From positions 3,472,001 through 3,536,000 of the forward strand of contig NC_092410.1 in the NCBI RefSeq assembly GCF_009017415.1: a stretch of 64,000 nt of DNA. Reading direction: 5' to 3'. This stretch comes from Aspergillus flavus (taxonomy: Eukaryota > Ascomycota > Eurotiomycetes > Eurotiales > Aspergillaceae). The notes under the pieces were generated by a model. That model ran no database searches, was not told the origin of the DNA, and worked only from the letters and a program-made list of their open reading frames with translations. A program made the translations under genes and the position numbers. Numbering within the stretch: position 1 is the stretch's first letter; every line of letters begins with the position of its first letter. Below, in pieces: positions 35,148 to 45,730 of this stretch.

Positions 35148-36422
35148 ATGCACACCGCAGACACTGTAGAAGCTGTCAAGGCCCCGGCCATCCAAGTGGT
35201 AGAAGAACGAAAACCTGATCCAGATCGTGCCATTCTCGAATCGCTTCGCCACACGGTATATGCCTGCTCTTCGGTCCAGCGAATACACGGGGGATTTTTG
35301 AATGCGACATACCGAGGATCCCTAATCAAACCACTGCAGAATGGGATGCGCACTGTAATCATCAAGCATAGCGAAGAGAAGGACAGCAAAGCCCCGCAAT
35401 TGACGTTATCCCTAACTCGATGCGTACGTTCCATTCACAGATTTTATTACCCAAATTCCAGAGCGGAGTTACAATTAATGTGGCTTTCTTTTCTAGCTTA
35501 CGGAACAGGCCATTCTCAGAGGACTCGGGAGTACCCCATCTCAACAAGTGCAGCATAAGCAGATAACGATCCAAGTTCCCCAAATATATCAATATCTTCC
35601 TGACGATCATACGCAAATCTTCGAAGACTTTTCCAAAAATGGCACACTGCATGAGTTCCTGACAGTGGGTGCTGGAGAGCGCATCACTGCATCGACCGCC
35701 GTGGCCCTGGGTGAGGCCCTGGGGAGCTGGCTGTCCCGCTTCCACGCCTGGTCGAAGACCCAGGTGGATACAGATTTGTGGAGCACCGTTGAACAGAACA
35801 GCAATGGTTTCGACAAAAATCTAAGAGACTTCCGAATTAATAAGCTTCTGGCAATCCAAGCGCAGTGCAAGTCGGAGCAACTAGGACACTACGCGGCGCT
35901 GATGCACTCACGAGAGTTTGGACGGAAGGACACGATAGTTCATGGTGACTTTTCAACCAGAAAGTGAGTTTCTGGCCGACCAGATATATAGCAATTGTTC
36001 GATGCTAACGGACGCCAAACAGCATCCTGATTCAAAACCCATCGTCCATTGACAAGGAGAAAAACACGTCCCTGGCAGTCATCGACTGGGAGGCATGCTG
36101 CTTGGGAGACTACACACGAGACCTGGCCGAAATAGTAGCTGACCTGTATATGCAAACCATTTTATATGGCTCCCAGATTGCACATTCGTTGATCCAGGGC
36201 TTCATCAGTGCCTATCCACCCCTTGACGAGGAAGCGGCCTATCGGACCGTGGCGCAAATTGGGGAGAACTTCTTTTACTGGAATGTATATGCCCCTACTT
36301 GTACAGACGAGCAGGAATCAGAATTGATGCAGCTCGGCACAGACCTGATTTGCAAGGGCGTAACAAGAGACCGTGAGGGGATCAAAACAACATTCTTTGA
36401 GTTCCTTTTCCGGTCTGCTTAG
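35148..36422 (+). CDS. APH/choline-kinase-fold small-molecule kinase
   Basis: Three exons (35148-35423, 35497-35963, 36023-36422) give 380 residues in frame. The N-lobe includes the glycine-rich segment SVQRIHGGFLNATYRG and an ATP-anchoring lysine region VIIKHSEE. The catalytic loop HGDFSTRN lies at 241-248 (catalytic Asp243, metal-binding Asn248) and is completed precisely by splicing exon 2 to exon 3. The DFG-like metal motif IDWE lies at 268-271 (Asp269), followed by CCLGDYTRDLAE. This is the phosphotransferase family that includes aminoglycoside, homoserine, choline and hydroxyurea kinases, so the protein phosphorylates a small hydroxyl compound of unknown identity. It lies 4 kb from the UstYa gene and might belong to that locus. 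No lesion was seen. Confidence 0.92.
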
Positions 36423-37135
36423 TTTTCCCTCTGGAGATAGTATTCATGGCAGAAGGACAAGGTCAACGCTTGAGGAGATGGATGAGAGGGGAGAGGTGTG
36501 ATCGTTATCCATTAGGATAGTTGCCGATAGCTACACCTTGGCGTCGCTTAATCCAAGAAGTAGAAGAAGAAGGAGGAGGAGGAGAGGGAAAAAAAGAAGA
36601 AGAAGAAGAAGAAGAAGAAGAAGAGGAAGAGGAAGAAAAAGAAAATACAAAAACATACCACAGGAAGGGGTCACCTGACTACGACTTAACAACGACGATT
36701 CCACCTTAGGCGAAATTGGGACACACAATGCACGGAGTAGTAGTCAGGTGGACAAGAGTGTTTTATTGGTGTTTGGCTCTCAGCTCAGGCAAGGCTACAG
36801 CAAGGCGACAGGCAAGGCAGTACCTAAACTAGCATCCCAACGAACTCAGCCAGCGGCGTGGTCAGTGGCTAGCCAACGTAAAGAGCCTCAGTTTTGAAGG
36901 CCCTGCCTGCAACTGCAGACGATAAAAGACTGGCATACGCCATTCTCAGCAAGGTGGCTGTGTTGATGGATGAGCTACCTTATTGGCTGTCAGCCTTTGC
37001 CCAACTCATCCTTTCCTGCCTTCGATACATTAAATCCCGAAGCACAGGGTAGTTTAAGCAGAAAATAAAGGTTGGCTAAGTTTTGTCTATGTTGCTGCAA
37101 CTCGTTTGTTCACTTTAGCAGGAAACTAACAGAGA
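36423..37135. other. Intergenic with purine microsatellite and short hairpin
   Basis: No gene. It contains a GAA-rich tract (36555-36650). A short inverted repeat, tcacctgactac near 36670 and gtagtcaggtgg near 36740, could form a hairpin. Confidence 0.5.
36555..36650 (+). repeat. (GAA)n-rich purine tract
   Basis: A stretch of about 95 nt containing only A and G (apart from a few bases), dominated by gaa and gga triplets. It is a simple microsatellite that makes spurious Glu-rich and Leu-rich open frames on the two strands. Such tracts can form triplex DNA. Confidence 0.9.
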
Positions 37136-38242
37136 ATGTCATCCCAAGCGACCCCCCTTCCTCTCTGGGAGGCCCAGCGATCACCGGTAAAGAAGAGTAA
37201 TCACTCCCCAGACCTCCTCTCGTAGGGCATCCAGCAAATAAGGCTCTAATTCTCTGTGAAGTTGAAGACTACCGAGCAGGGTATCCCAGATACATTGCAC
37301 TTCTCTCATCTCATAGTCCACATTCCTATGCAGATCTTTCAACCGCCTTCGAGCTCGAGTCCTCCTGCTGAAGCAGGACAGGCTGTCGCTCCTGGAACAT
37401 AAACTAGATAAGCTTGACCAGGAAGAATCCCGTGATTTATATCTTGGTCGCAGCCGGAACGATAAAAACTTAGAGCGAGTTACCACGCTAGCTGAGATTG
37501 ATTCTTGTCTTATGGATTACGGTAACTACTCTGGTTTAATGATATCAAACTTGCCTAAGATCGTGACGTGGCTTCTTAGATAACTACCTTGAGCGGACAC
37601 GCCGCACATTGGCACTTGGACCCCCATCCCAGAGAGAGACTCAGGCTCTACAGAATTGGCTGGATGGGACAGGCATGATAGCCAGGGAAGAGCGAGCTTA
37701 CCTCTCGCACTCTCGAGATTTAGTCACTGTATCCCCAGCAGATGATACGGCCATGACGCACCTAGAAACATGGGTTGAAGACCAACTGATCCGCTATTAT
37801 CGTGGTTTCAGAAAAGTACAACCCACACGCCCACTCATGGTGGCTGCCTTGCAGAAGGAAAAGTAACTAACTTGGCAATAGGGACGATATCATGATACCT
37901 CGATCGACGCAAACGTATATATCTATTCCGGGCCATTGATCAAACGAGTGGCGAAAGCATTACTTTTATTCGTGATCACGATGCTTCTTTTGGCGCCGGT
38001 TATTCTATGCAATGTCACGACTAGCGCCACACTTCGAGTGGTGATCATTATGACCTTCACCATATCACACCTCCTCATCCTTTCTATCCTGGCTAAGTCA
38101 AGGACCATAGAGCTTATCATTGCAGGGGCAACGTGAGTTTAGTTTCATTGCGTGTTTTATCCTTTTGCGGAGATCCCCTTGCATGCTGATTCTTCTAAGG
38201 TACGCGACGGTGTTGACAGTCTTCCTGTCGAATGGGTCGTGA
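37136..38242 (+). pseudogene. DUF6594 membrane protein with an apparent frameshift
   Basis: The family, fungal proteins with an N-terminal helical domain and three C-terminal membrane helices, is clear. After a short first exon (MSSQATPLPLWEAQRSP, start 37136-37138), the frame gives EDYRAGYPRYIALLSSH (GYPR hallmark). Near 37300-37330 the reading must shift by one base, with a TAG at about 37306 in the second frame, to continue RSFNRLRARVLLLKQDRLSL. A further exon (from about 37577) has TRDx-like LSHSRDLVTVSPADD, and the last exons have KALLLFVITMLLLAPVILC, LRVVIIMTFTISHLLILSIL and YATVLTVFLSNGS with a TGA at 38240-38242. All other splices work, so either a recent single-base indel or an assembly error disables it. 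Function of the family is unknown. Confidence 0.7.
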
Positions 38243-38999
38243 GGATAATTTTTCCCGAAACATCTCACGTTATTGCCGGGTTCGTGTGTTTTTTATATTT
38301 ATCATGTTAGATGTTATTTGCTGGATTGATTACGCGCCTGGTTCGTGATGAACAGAAGGAGGGCCCAATAGCAGAGCTTTGTTCTTCATACCCTATGGTC
38401 GTATGTACCAGCTTGCCCTACTTATTGGTATTACATTTCTTTCCCTTGTTCTTGCAGACAACTGCGTTGGCAATTACAGTGGGTTTATGTTTGTAGCAAT
38501 CAAAGAAGCGGGCTGTTCAATCGATAAAATTTGATATTGCTCCCCGAAGTATGTATACCTCCACTGTCGGCTTATTCCCTTCGAATCAGAAACCTATTCA
38601 CAACATCAGACCATGATAGGACATCCCTAGACTGTCCTTCAAACACAGTTCTCTTTAGAGAATAGCGGCTGTTTATCTTCTCATGTAGCGAGTACCTATG
38701 GTCTAATGTAAATTGAGGGATATGAATATACTGTGACAATGAACAGCTTGAAAGTAGGTCAAGCACTAAAAACTATACCTCTTCGCTTTATGCTGGGGAT
38801 ATGGTAGTCGAGGCGCGACCTTGATGTCATTGGCATCTTGGTCGAGTGGGAATGAGACTTTATACAACATATTTTCTTAGTTACATGCTACCCCTGGCCT
38901 CTAACAGCCTCAGTAAACTCTACAATTATTGACAGTGAGACTCCTACTGCCTTTACCTCGCCCATAGGTGGATGAAAGCGCCACTTCTCCGATTCTAAT
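38243..38999. other. Intergenic, no feature seen
   Basis: About 760 bases with no supportable gene, between the DUF6594 and UstYa 3' ends (convergent). Confidence 0.4.
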
Positions 39000-40032
39000 C
39001 TACTGTGGTGGGCCTGATAACCAAACAGTCTCAGAATCAGGCTCGGGGTCATCATCCGGTAGTGCGTGCTTGTCAGCCCATTCAACAATCTTGTCAAACT
39101 TGCGGCACTTGTGCTCCGTACTAAAGTCAGGATACAGACCCCAGGGATGGACCCAGTTATATGTGACTATACCGACATCGGCTTGGCACATCAGGACCTG
39201 TCGTAACATATCGATACAGTGGTCGACGTGAGCGCGAAGTACAGGTTCCGAGTCAGTAAAAGGCTTGGGTCTGTTCTCTGGGCGGTGGTAGTAGTCTTTG
39301 TAGGTATACTGGCGTATCAAATTCTGTCACTTGTCAACATTTATAGATCCATGTAAAGCTAGAGGTTGACCTCAACATACCAAGCAGTGCATGTGGTGGA
39401 AAACCTCAATGCCAGTATAGTACTGCCCCCCTTGTTCCTTTGGGTACTTGGCGGCTATACGCGACTTTTGGATACGATCTATAACATTGCCATCAACTCC
39501 GGAATTGTTCGCTGGCTATGTCAGCTTTGTATGGTTAACAAAAGGAGATGACTAAGGAAGCTCACTGTGTATAAGGACCTCCCATGCTTCATCGAGCTCC
39601 TTATTTGGCGTGCCCTTGTAGACATTTTGATGTTCCAGGGCACCCTGAAACCTAACGTATTCATATTCGATCGCTCTGGGGTCATCAAACAACGGAGCTA
39701 TTATTGTCAGCCTTGGCCATCATTCATGATATGAGATACCACCTACAGTAGTAAGATGTTTTCGCGGCACATTCGGATTCTGAACACTGATGCTCATAGC
39801 GGTGGGACACGAGCAGTATAACAATAATACTTAGAAGTAGTATAGTGTTAACTGCAGCTACGACCTTCCCCCCCGCCCTTGCCCAAAAAGAAGAGCGAAA
39901 AGGCGTTTTGCGGACACGCCCTAGCAAACCCATATTGTCTTCCTGGTCTTCGGCACCATCGGAGCTTTGTGAAAACCTCTTCTCGTCGGAGGCTAGAGGA
40001 TCATAGGCCGCCTCTTTAGTCTGAAATGACAT
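39000..40032 (-). CDS. UstYa-family (DUF3328) oxidase, RiPP cyclisation
   Basis: Four exons (39747-40032, 39566-39697, 39381-39511, 39000-39323) give 290 residues with consistent phases. The N-terminus is cytosolic and acidic; one membrane helix lies at about 57-75 (KVVAAVNTILLLSIIVILLV). The lumenal domain has the family's Y-x-x-x-FQ and W-x-x-L segments, then the two catalytic metal-binding HxxHC motifs: HHMHC at 178-182 and HVDHC at 215-219. UstYa proteins cross-link side chains of core peptides in ustiloxin-, phomopsin- and asperipin-type RiPPs, in the secretory pathway. The gene is divergent from the repeat precursor at 41089 (1,056 bp between starts), which is the expected partnership. 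Only one UstYa gene is in view, so a single type of cross-link is likely. Confidence 0.95.
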
Positions 40033-41088
40033 TCTTGCGATGAGTAGAGTGCACGACTCAATGTTGCAACTGGAAGCTATGGAAATGAAGGAAGAGCCTG
40101 CTGAAAACACAGTCTTGTGCAAACCAAGCTCCCAATTGCTTTTAGTTTATCCCACTGATTGAGTATAGGGTCCTTCGATCTCTCTTGCTACCTTTACCCC
40201 TCTTTTGCGAGAACCACATCCTAGAGACGCGTAATCATGCAGCTTCTTCATGTAAGACATATTGCGTACTAGAAGTATAGTATTGCAAATATGTGGTAGT
40301 GAAAGATGTCTGCCTACACTGCCCTACCCTTGCTAGATGAGGAGTGGGACGCTTACTACATGCAGGAGTAAAGATGGAACTTGATTGGAGCGATGATGAT
40401 CAAGAAAAAGTAAGCACTAACTAATGATGCAATGTAACCCTAGGCGGGATTGTCTGGGCCACGGTCCGAACCTGATTGTCAGGTTAATCTGCAGTGCCTC
40501 GACCCTATGGGCCCGGTGCAGTAAACCTATGCTTGCGCCATGCAATGCTTACATGGCGATCACACACTTCACCAGACCAAGATCTATCGCCTTTCGCTCA
40601 CCGGCCTTTTACAAGGGTATTGGATTTCATCAAGCCAGTAGTCATACTTCGTGGTTCCGATTGGTATATGATCGACACATAAGACCGAGGCGATGTTGCT
40701 ATAGCTTACGCAACAGCATCAGGAGGGGGGTCTCTAAAGCCTTCTCCTCAACAGGCTTTGTCTTGCTCCAACCGCTGTAGTATATGCAACATGCCAGTAA
40801 AGGCAAGTAGGTGAGGGCCTTTCTCAATTATTTACGGAAATCGCGGTACCCGGACCAGTTCCTAGTGATATCCATTCAAGGCAGGAGGCCTATCGACAGC
40901 CACACATTACGAATCCAAGCCTGTGGGAGCAAATAAATCCCTCACCATCTTTACCATACGTTTATCGGCAGGAAGAAGTTTAAGAACCCATCTATCCGCC
41001 AGCCAGTTTCATTATTATCCAAACAAGCAAGACATAATATTATCATCCATCCTCCTTCCAAGCTTGAAACTCAGACTGCTGCTCCAAG
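40033..41088. promoter_or_regulatory. Divergent promoter region of the UstYa/precursor pair
   Basis: 1,056 bases between the two divergent starts. Open frames at 40424-40780 lack recognisable domains. Coordinated control of the two genes from here is an inference from the head-to-head layout. Confidence 0.5.
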
Positions 41089-41584
41089 ATGCGTTTCACT
41101 GCAGCTTCACTAGTGACTCTCGGGCTACTTGCCTCTGCTCTGGCTTTTCCGGCCCCGGCCAACTCTCTTGGAGTGTAAGCTAGCTATCTTGTCATCGTGA
41201 AGCAGGAACGAGCACTGGTAACTAATATTGGGTAGTCGTGAGCCATCCAAGGAGAAATACGATGTCTACGATGTTCCCGACAAGCGGTCCAAGGAGAAGT
41301 ACGATGTCTACGACGCCGTCGACAAGCGGTCCAAAGAGAAGTATGATGTTTATGACGTCCTCGACAAGCGGTCCAAGGAGAAATACGATGTCTACGATGT
41401 TTCCGACAAGCGGTCTAAAGAGAAGTACGATGTCTACGACGTCGTCGACAAGCGGTCCAAAGAGAAGTATGATGTTTATGACGTCCCTGACAAGCGGTCC
41501 AAGGAGAAGTACGATGTGTACGACGTCCCCGATAAGCGGTCCAAAGAGAAGTATGACGTTTATGATGTCCCCGAGGAAGAGTAA
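41089..41584 (+). CDS. Kex2-processed repeat precursor of a dikaritin/ustiloxin-like RiPP
   Basis: Two exons (41089-41174, 41236-41584) give 144 residues. Residues 1 to about 19 form a signal peptide (MRFTAASLVTLGLLASALA), followed by a short pro-segment FPAPANSLGVREP. Then come eight 14-residue units of form SKEKYDVYD-x-x-D-KR. The seven internal boundaries are Lys-Arg, the Kex2/KexB cleavage signal; the last unit ends PEEE with no KR. SKEKYDVYD is identical in all eight. Only the two positions after it vary (VP, AV, VL, VS, VV, VP, VP, VP). The two tyrosines are likely cross-linking residues for the UstYa enzyme next door. This is the UstA-type precursor layout, but the core differs from the YAIG (ustiloxin) and FYYTGY (asperipin) cores known to me. 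Up to eight peptides per precursor are predicted. Confidence 0.95.
41246..41581 (+). repeat. Eight tandem 42-bp units in the RiPP precursor, with 126-bp higher-order period
   Basis: Units start at 41246, 41288, 41330, 41372, 41414, 41456, 41498 and 41540. Unit 4 is nearly identical to unit 1 (one base), unit 5 resembles unit 2 (three bases) and unit 6 resembles unit 3 (two bases), including shared synonymous codon choices. This points to duplication of a three-unit block (41246-41371 to 41372-41497) rather than one unit at a time. Units 7 and 8 resemble 2 and 3. Confidence 0.93.
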
Positions 41585-41903
41585 AGAACTCGGAACTCTT
41601 TTATGACAGTGGAGAGAGCTTGTTCTCCTGATGTGCCTTTATCTCATCCTTTGTTGTCATGTCGATCTGTAGTAGCCTCGGAATGAAATATGAACAATAC
41701 TTTATCAATGAACCGAATCCCAGCACAAGCCTGAGTTACTCCGAATAGCTTTGATCGATTCACCTAATAATCCATGACGCGTACGTTTAAAAGGACAAGT
41801 ACACCTCCACAATTGTATGAGAACAGTACGCGAAGGTAGCGAATAATGAAAGAATAAACCACCATCATCAAACCCAGTACATACATACAATGTGTCCAAG
41901 CTT
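41585..41903. other. Intergenic, convergent 3' ends
   Basis: About 320 bases between the precursor stop and the GNAT gene's stop. Presumed 3' untranslated regions and polyadenylation signals; nothing else seen. Confidence 0.45.
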
Positions 41904-42668
41904 TCAATTCCCGATCTCCCGTATCATAAAGTACGCTCCATATTCACCAGCACCTCCATATTGCGAGTCATCCTGAATGACTCGATCCACCTCCTCAAAC
42001 CCTAAACGCGCATACACCCCACGACCAGCCTTATACGACATGGTAACAGTCGGCAAGCCGATCGATTCCGCCGCCCTAACACCAGCAGCAACAAGCGCCG
42101 TCGCAATTCCTTTCCCCTTATTCCTAGGATGAACCGCCAGATAGTCAAGCTCTATAGTAACAATCAGCCAACTCAACAAGTTCCCTAACAAGAACTATCC
42201 TCACCCCGCCAACTTACTCATATACGGCCTCTGCACCAGTATACGACGCATAACCTCATCATTCGAATCATCGATCGAATCCATATCACTTCTCCCACCC
42301 CACCACGCCGACTCCGCCAATGCCTGGAATCGTGTTTTCTCCTCGTCGCTCACGTCCGGAATCTGCGCCTCCCCCCACTGCGGAGTCCCATCTTCTGCAA
42401 CAACGTGCGTTTCCGGTAAAATCCACCGCGCGTATCCGACTAACTCGCGCGTGATGGGATCGACAGCCTTCAGGTGACGAGTGTTGTGACGGGAGCTTAG
42501 CAGGCTCCTGGGGTACCGCTTTGCGCATTGGGAGATTAGATAGTCCAGTGTGATTTCCTTGGGCCATAGAAGGATCCATGTTGGGTCTTCCCAGAAGGCT
42601 GACATGTTATTGTCGGCTAAGGCGGGGGCGTCGGCGATACTGCATCGTTCGGTTTTCCAGGGTGTCAT
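41904..42668 (-). CDS. GNAT-family N-acetyltransferase
   Basis: Transfers an acetyl group from acetyl-CoA to a primary amine of an unknown substrate. Two exons (42218-42668, 41904-42151) join to 232 residues using the donor GTAAGT right after the codons for RPYM. Exon 1 covers the N-terminal strands, with MTPWKTERCSIADAPALADN and ARWILPETH. Exon 2 holds the acetyl-CoA motif A, LDYLAVHPRNKGKGIATALV (R-x-x-G-x-G/A), then motif B GRGVYARLGFEEV. An alternative donor two codons later gives a frame break, so the GTAAGT model is preferred. It is convergent with the RiPP precursor, so a tailoring role (acetylating the peptide's amine) is conceivable but unproven. No targeting signal. Confidence 0.9.
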
Positions 42669-43675
42669 GGTTATGCGCGTTGGTTGGGGTTGAGTTGGAT
42701 ATATGGTGGTGAAGAGAATTCTTTCTGAGGGATTGGATTATTTAAGTTAAACCAGTCAAGTGAGGTTCGGGATAAATGGCTCATGATCGACGTAGCCCTA
42801 AATAGTAGGAGTACGTACACCCTTGTTCTCTCTAGTCCAATCGGTCGGGAAACAAAAAAAGGGTCTCAAAGACGCGATTGCAGGGATTCGTGTAGTCAGC
42901 AGAGGGGAAGCAGTAGAGGACGGACCTATCGATCAACTAGGAACCACTCCGATTGTATGTTAAATTGGCTTTCGGGGCACTTTCTGATGTCCCTCGCATA
43001 GTACTATCTATAACACTTCTGGCAAGAAGGGCTTTGAAGCACACAAGCTTATTTATCAAGACTCTAATGCATATGACCACAGGGTTTTATGTCCGCCCCA
43101 CATTTTCAACGCCAATAATGCCAACGATATCTGCGTGGTTGAAGCCATGCTACCTTGAAAATCAGGAACAATCACTGCCCTGGTACATTAGCCGTTGGCA
43201 AAAAATTCTTTTGTTTCAAGTTTGAGCTATCGGCGTTTCGAGATCCATCAGACCGGAAGGTTAACAAGTTCCTATTTCATGAACATATCCCTCTATCATA
43301 GGATACATAATCTACTATGTCATTTAATTACGCAGAGTTTGCCAATTGGTCCAAAGTGGTTGGGCCTGTGTTAGAACAAGTAGCTGTCTTTCATAATAAA
43401 CATATTGATTCCCTGACCTATAGATCCAGAAACTATAAACTATTATATAAACCAACTATAGCACAGAACCCATCCAAACCTGGCACATTACATTACCCCA
43501 CACACTGGGACATAAATTAGATGATTACAGAACGTGGTTGATACATGAATGGTGGTCATCATAAGTCACACTCAGTCTTTTACCAATCCAAAATTGCGAA
43601 GTATATCTTTGGCGGATTGTCTTGCTCGGCCTCTGTTGGCTTGTCGATATACTCGATATGATTCGAATCAGAAGC
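42669..43675. other. Intergenic, no feature seen
   Basis: About 1 kb without a gene. The first part is the GNAT promoter. Short open frames (for example 43317-43520) show no motif. Confidence 0.45.
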
Positions 43676-44464
43676 TTAGAAGTACTTCCTGTTCCTGGCC
43701 GTCGACGTGCTAGTCGAGGATGAGGCCGACGAAGTCTCAGTGGCGGTGCTAGAGGGGGATGCAGAGCTAGAAGTACCACCGCCAGTGCTAGTGGAGTTCA
43801 GGGTTGCGACCAGAGGACCGACGTTAACCTTCTGGCCACAAGGGCCGGAGGGCGCAGTCACGCACTTGTTGAAATAGGTACCCAGCTGGCCGGTCTGATT
43901 ACCGGTCTTGAGGATCTGGTCTGGAGTATAGGCGGGGATCAAAGAGGTGCTGTTCGAGGGGAAGAAGGTGGAGTTCGTCTCAGTACCGAGGTAGGCGGCT
44001 TGGGCGCTGTGCTGGGCAGCCAGACGAGCTAGGAGGAAGGCGACCTCAGGAGACTGGGTGTAGGCGGCCAGGCCGATGAGGCCACCGGCAACGGTCTGCT
44101 CGACCTGCAGGGCGTTCTTGAGGAAGCTGTTGGCGTCCTGAGATTGCGGGATGGTGATGTTGCAACGAGGAGTGGTGAAGTTGGAGAGGTCGTTGCCAAC
44201 CTGCTGCACGGCCCGGATGCCCAGACGGTTCTCACGGGTGATGCCCTTGAAGTTGGGTTCGTAGTTTGCCTGGGAGGCGTTGGTGGCATTGTTCAGGAAG
44301 GTCTGGTTGAGGGATTGAGACGACCAGAACCGTTCGGACAGATGCTGGAGAGCCCAGGCGAACTGAAGGGTCTGGACATCACCAGACTTGGGCGAGCAGT
44401 CGGAGCTCTGGGCGAGAGCAGCTCCGGCCAGAAGGAGGCTGCTCAAAGCAGAGAAGATACGCAT
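43676..44464 (-). CDS. Secreted ferritin-like domain protein
   Basis: Single exon, 262 residues. The signal peptide is MRIFSALSSLLLAGAALAQ, with likely cleavage after ALA. The mature N-terminus is Cys-containing, then FAWALQHLSERFW and, later, LKNALQVEQTVAGGLIGLAA and FLLARLAAQHSAQAAYLGTE, helices typical of the fungal ferritin-like family (Rds1-like, Pfam Ferritin_2). Six or more N-glycosylation sequons (NQT, NAT, NAS, NFT, NIT, NST, NQT) are present. The last about 45 residues are a Ser/Thr/Ala-rich stalk, suggesting cell-wall association rather than a clear GPI signal. Relatives are induced by stress or starvation, and the catalytic status is unclear. It lies near the RiPP locus, but no functional link is visible. 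Confidence 0.85.
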   Translation of the reverse strand: MRIFSALSSLLLAGAALAQSSDCSPKSGDVQTLQFAWALQHLSERFWSSQSLNQTFLNNATNASQANYEPNFKGITRENRLGIRAVQQVGNDLSNFTTPRCNITIPQSQDANSFLKNALQVEQTVAGGLIGLAAYTQSPEVAFLLARLAAQHSAQAAYLGTETNSTFFPSNSTSLIPAYTPDQILKTGNQTGQLGTYFNKCVTAPSGPCGQKVNVGPLVATLNSTSTGGGTSSSASPSSTATETSSASSSTSTSTARNRKYF

Positions 44465-45730
44465 GATTATGTGATTTATAGTTCCAGCCGAGCGGTCCTA
44501 TGGATACAAATTTGTTGCACAGGGACGCAGTAGATGTATGTATAATGTGTTAAGCCAAACACGCAAGCACAAAATTTATTATATCTTCAGGGTAGAGGGA
44601 CGTGAGAAAATCCCTTCAGCCACTCTTATAGATTCACACAGCCGACGTAGATCTGGAATCACTGACCTATCAATGTAACCATATGATGAAATGGCCTATT
44701 TTGGGCTGCCCCAGGCTCCACACCCAAGAGGCGCAGAAGTTTATCGCCGTCCTTTGCATCACGACATCCAGACAATCCTTGTTGGAAGACTGTTCCGCCG
44801 CTAATAGCCAACGCCCACCATGAATTGACTTTGCAAGATGAAGTCTTTTTGCTAAACGAGCCGCCACGGTTCATGGTTCGGCGGCCGGGACTGACGCGGC
44901 ATCGCCGGTCTTACGGCAGTGAAAGGTTATGTCAGGATGAATTCAGTGGCACCAGTGATATCATTAAAGGAGAGTTTTCACTAGGCTCCAGCGATAGAGG
45001 CGGCGGTATCCGCATAGCTCCGGTCTTGCAGCTGTTGTGCGGTGATCGACTGTTTGGAGTCGCGGATCCTATCGGAATTAAAGTAGATGGAGCTAGGCGC
45101 GATCGGGTTTAGCCGCCCGCCTTGCTTGTAGATCATGATTCACGACTATTTCTCCCTTTTCTACTCCGTACTACGAGTAGGACTATTACTACGACTTCTA
45201 CAACTACCACTACTTCTTGACAGAAGCAAGGCTGTGGGAAAACAAGGAAGCCATATATATCCAAAGACTCACTCTCCGTGGATATACCCTAAGACCCCAT
45301 TCTCTTGGCTATGGAGTGTGTTCCATGTTTTCCACGACATTACATCCGAGAGTTCCGCCTCCCACAACAGACTTTTTACGCCTGAACAAGATCTTGACCC
45401 TTGCGTTGCTAATCATAGGAATGACGAGACTTTCTACTACGGCCATGGTACTTAATGCTTCGCTGTCCGAAAGATGGACAATATCTGTAGACAATCATAG
45501 ATTGTCATAAAATTATACATTGTGACATATATCGCCAACACCTCAGGAACTACAAACTCTAATGTAGATCAAACTATCATATTAACTCAAGAGCACATTC
45601 CTTTATACGCCCAATATAAATAACAATACAGAATATAACCCTGAGCCTGGAAAACTTTTGATCTTCGCGGACGTGAAGATGGACAAAGGGTCAGAAAAAT
45701 AAATATGCAGAACAGAAGCTATATGTAAGT
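44465..45730. other. Intergenic, no supportable gene
   Basis: About 1.3 kb. Moderate open frames on both strands (for example 44825-45112 and 45217-45510) show no recognisable domain. This is the border between the accessory half and the conserved half of the window. Confidence 0.45.

Noticed and set aside
36521..36728. Glu-rich and Leu-rich small open frames
   Set aside because: Both are translations of the (GAA)n microsatellite.
41246..41581. Could the regular repeats be a CRISPR array?
   Set aside because: Units are contiguous coding repeats with no unique spacers, in a eukaryotic genome.
41238..41606. Second plus-strand frame in the repeat array, rich in Ser/Thr/Met/Arg
   Set aside because: Tandem 42-bp repeats are open in more than one frame. 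The frame with signal peptide, Kex2 sites and matching intron is the real one.
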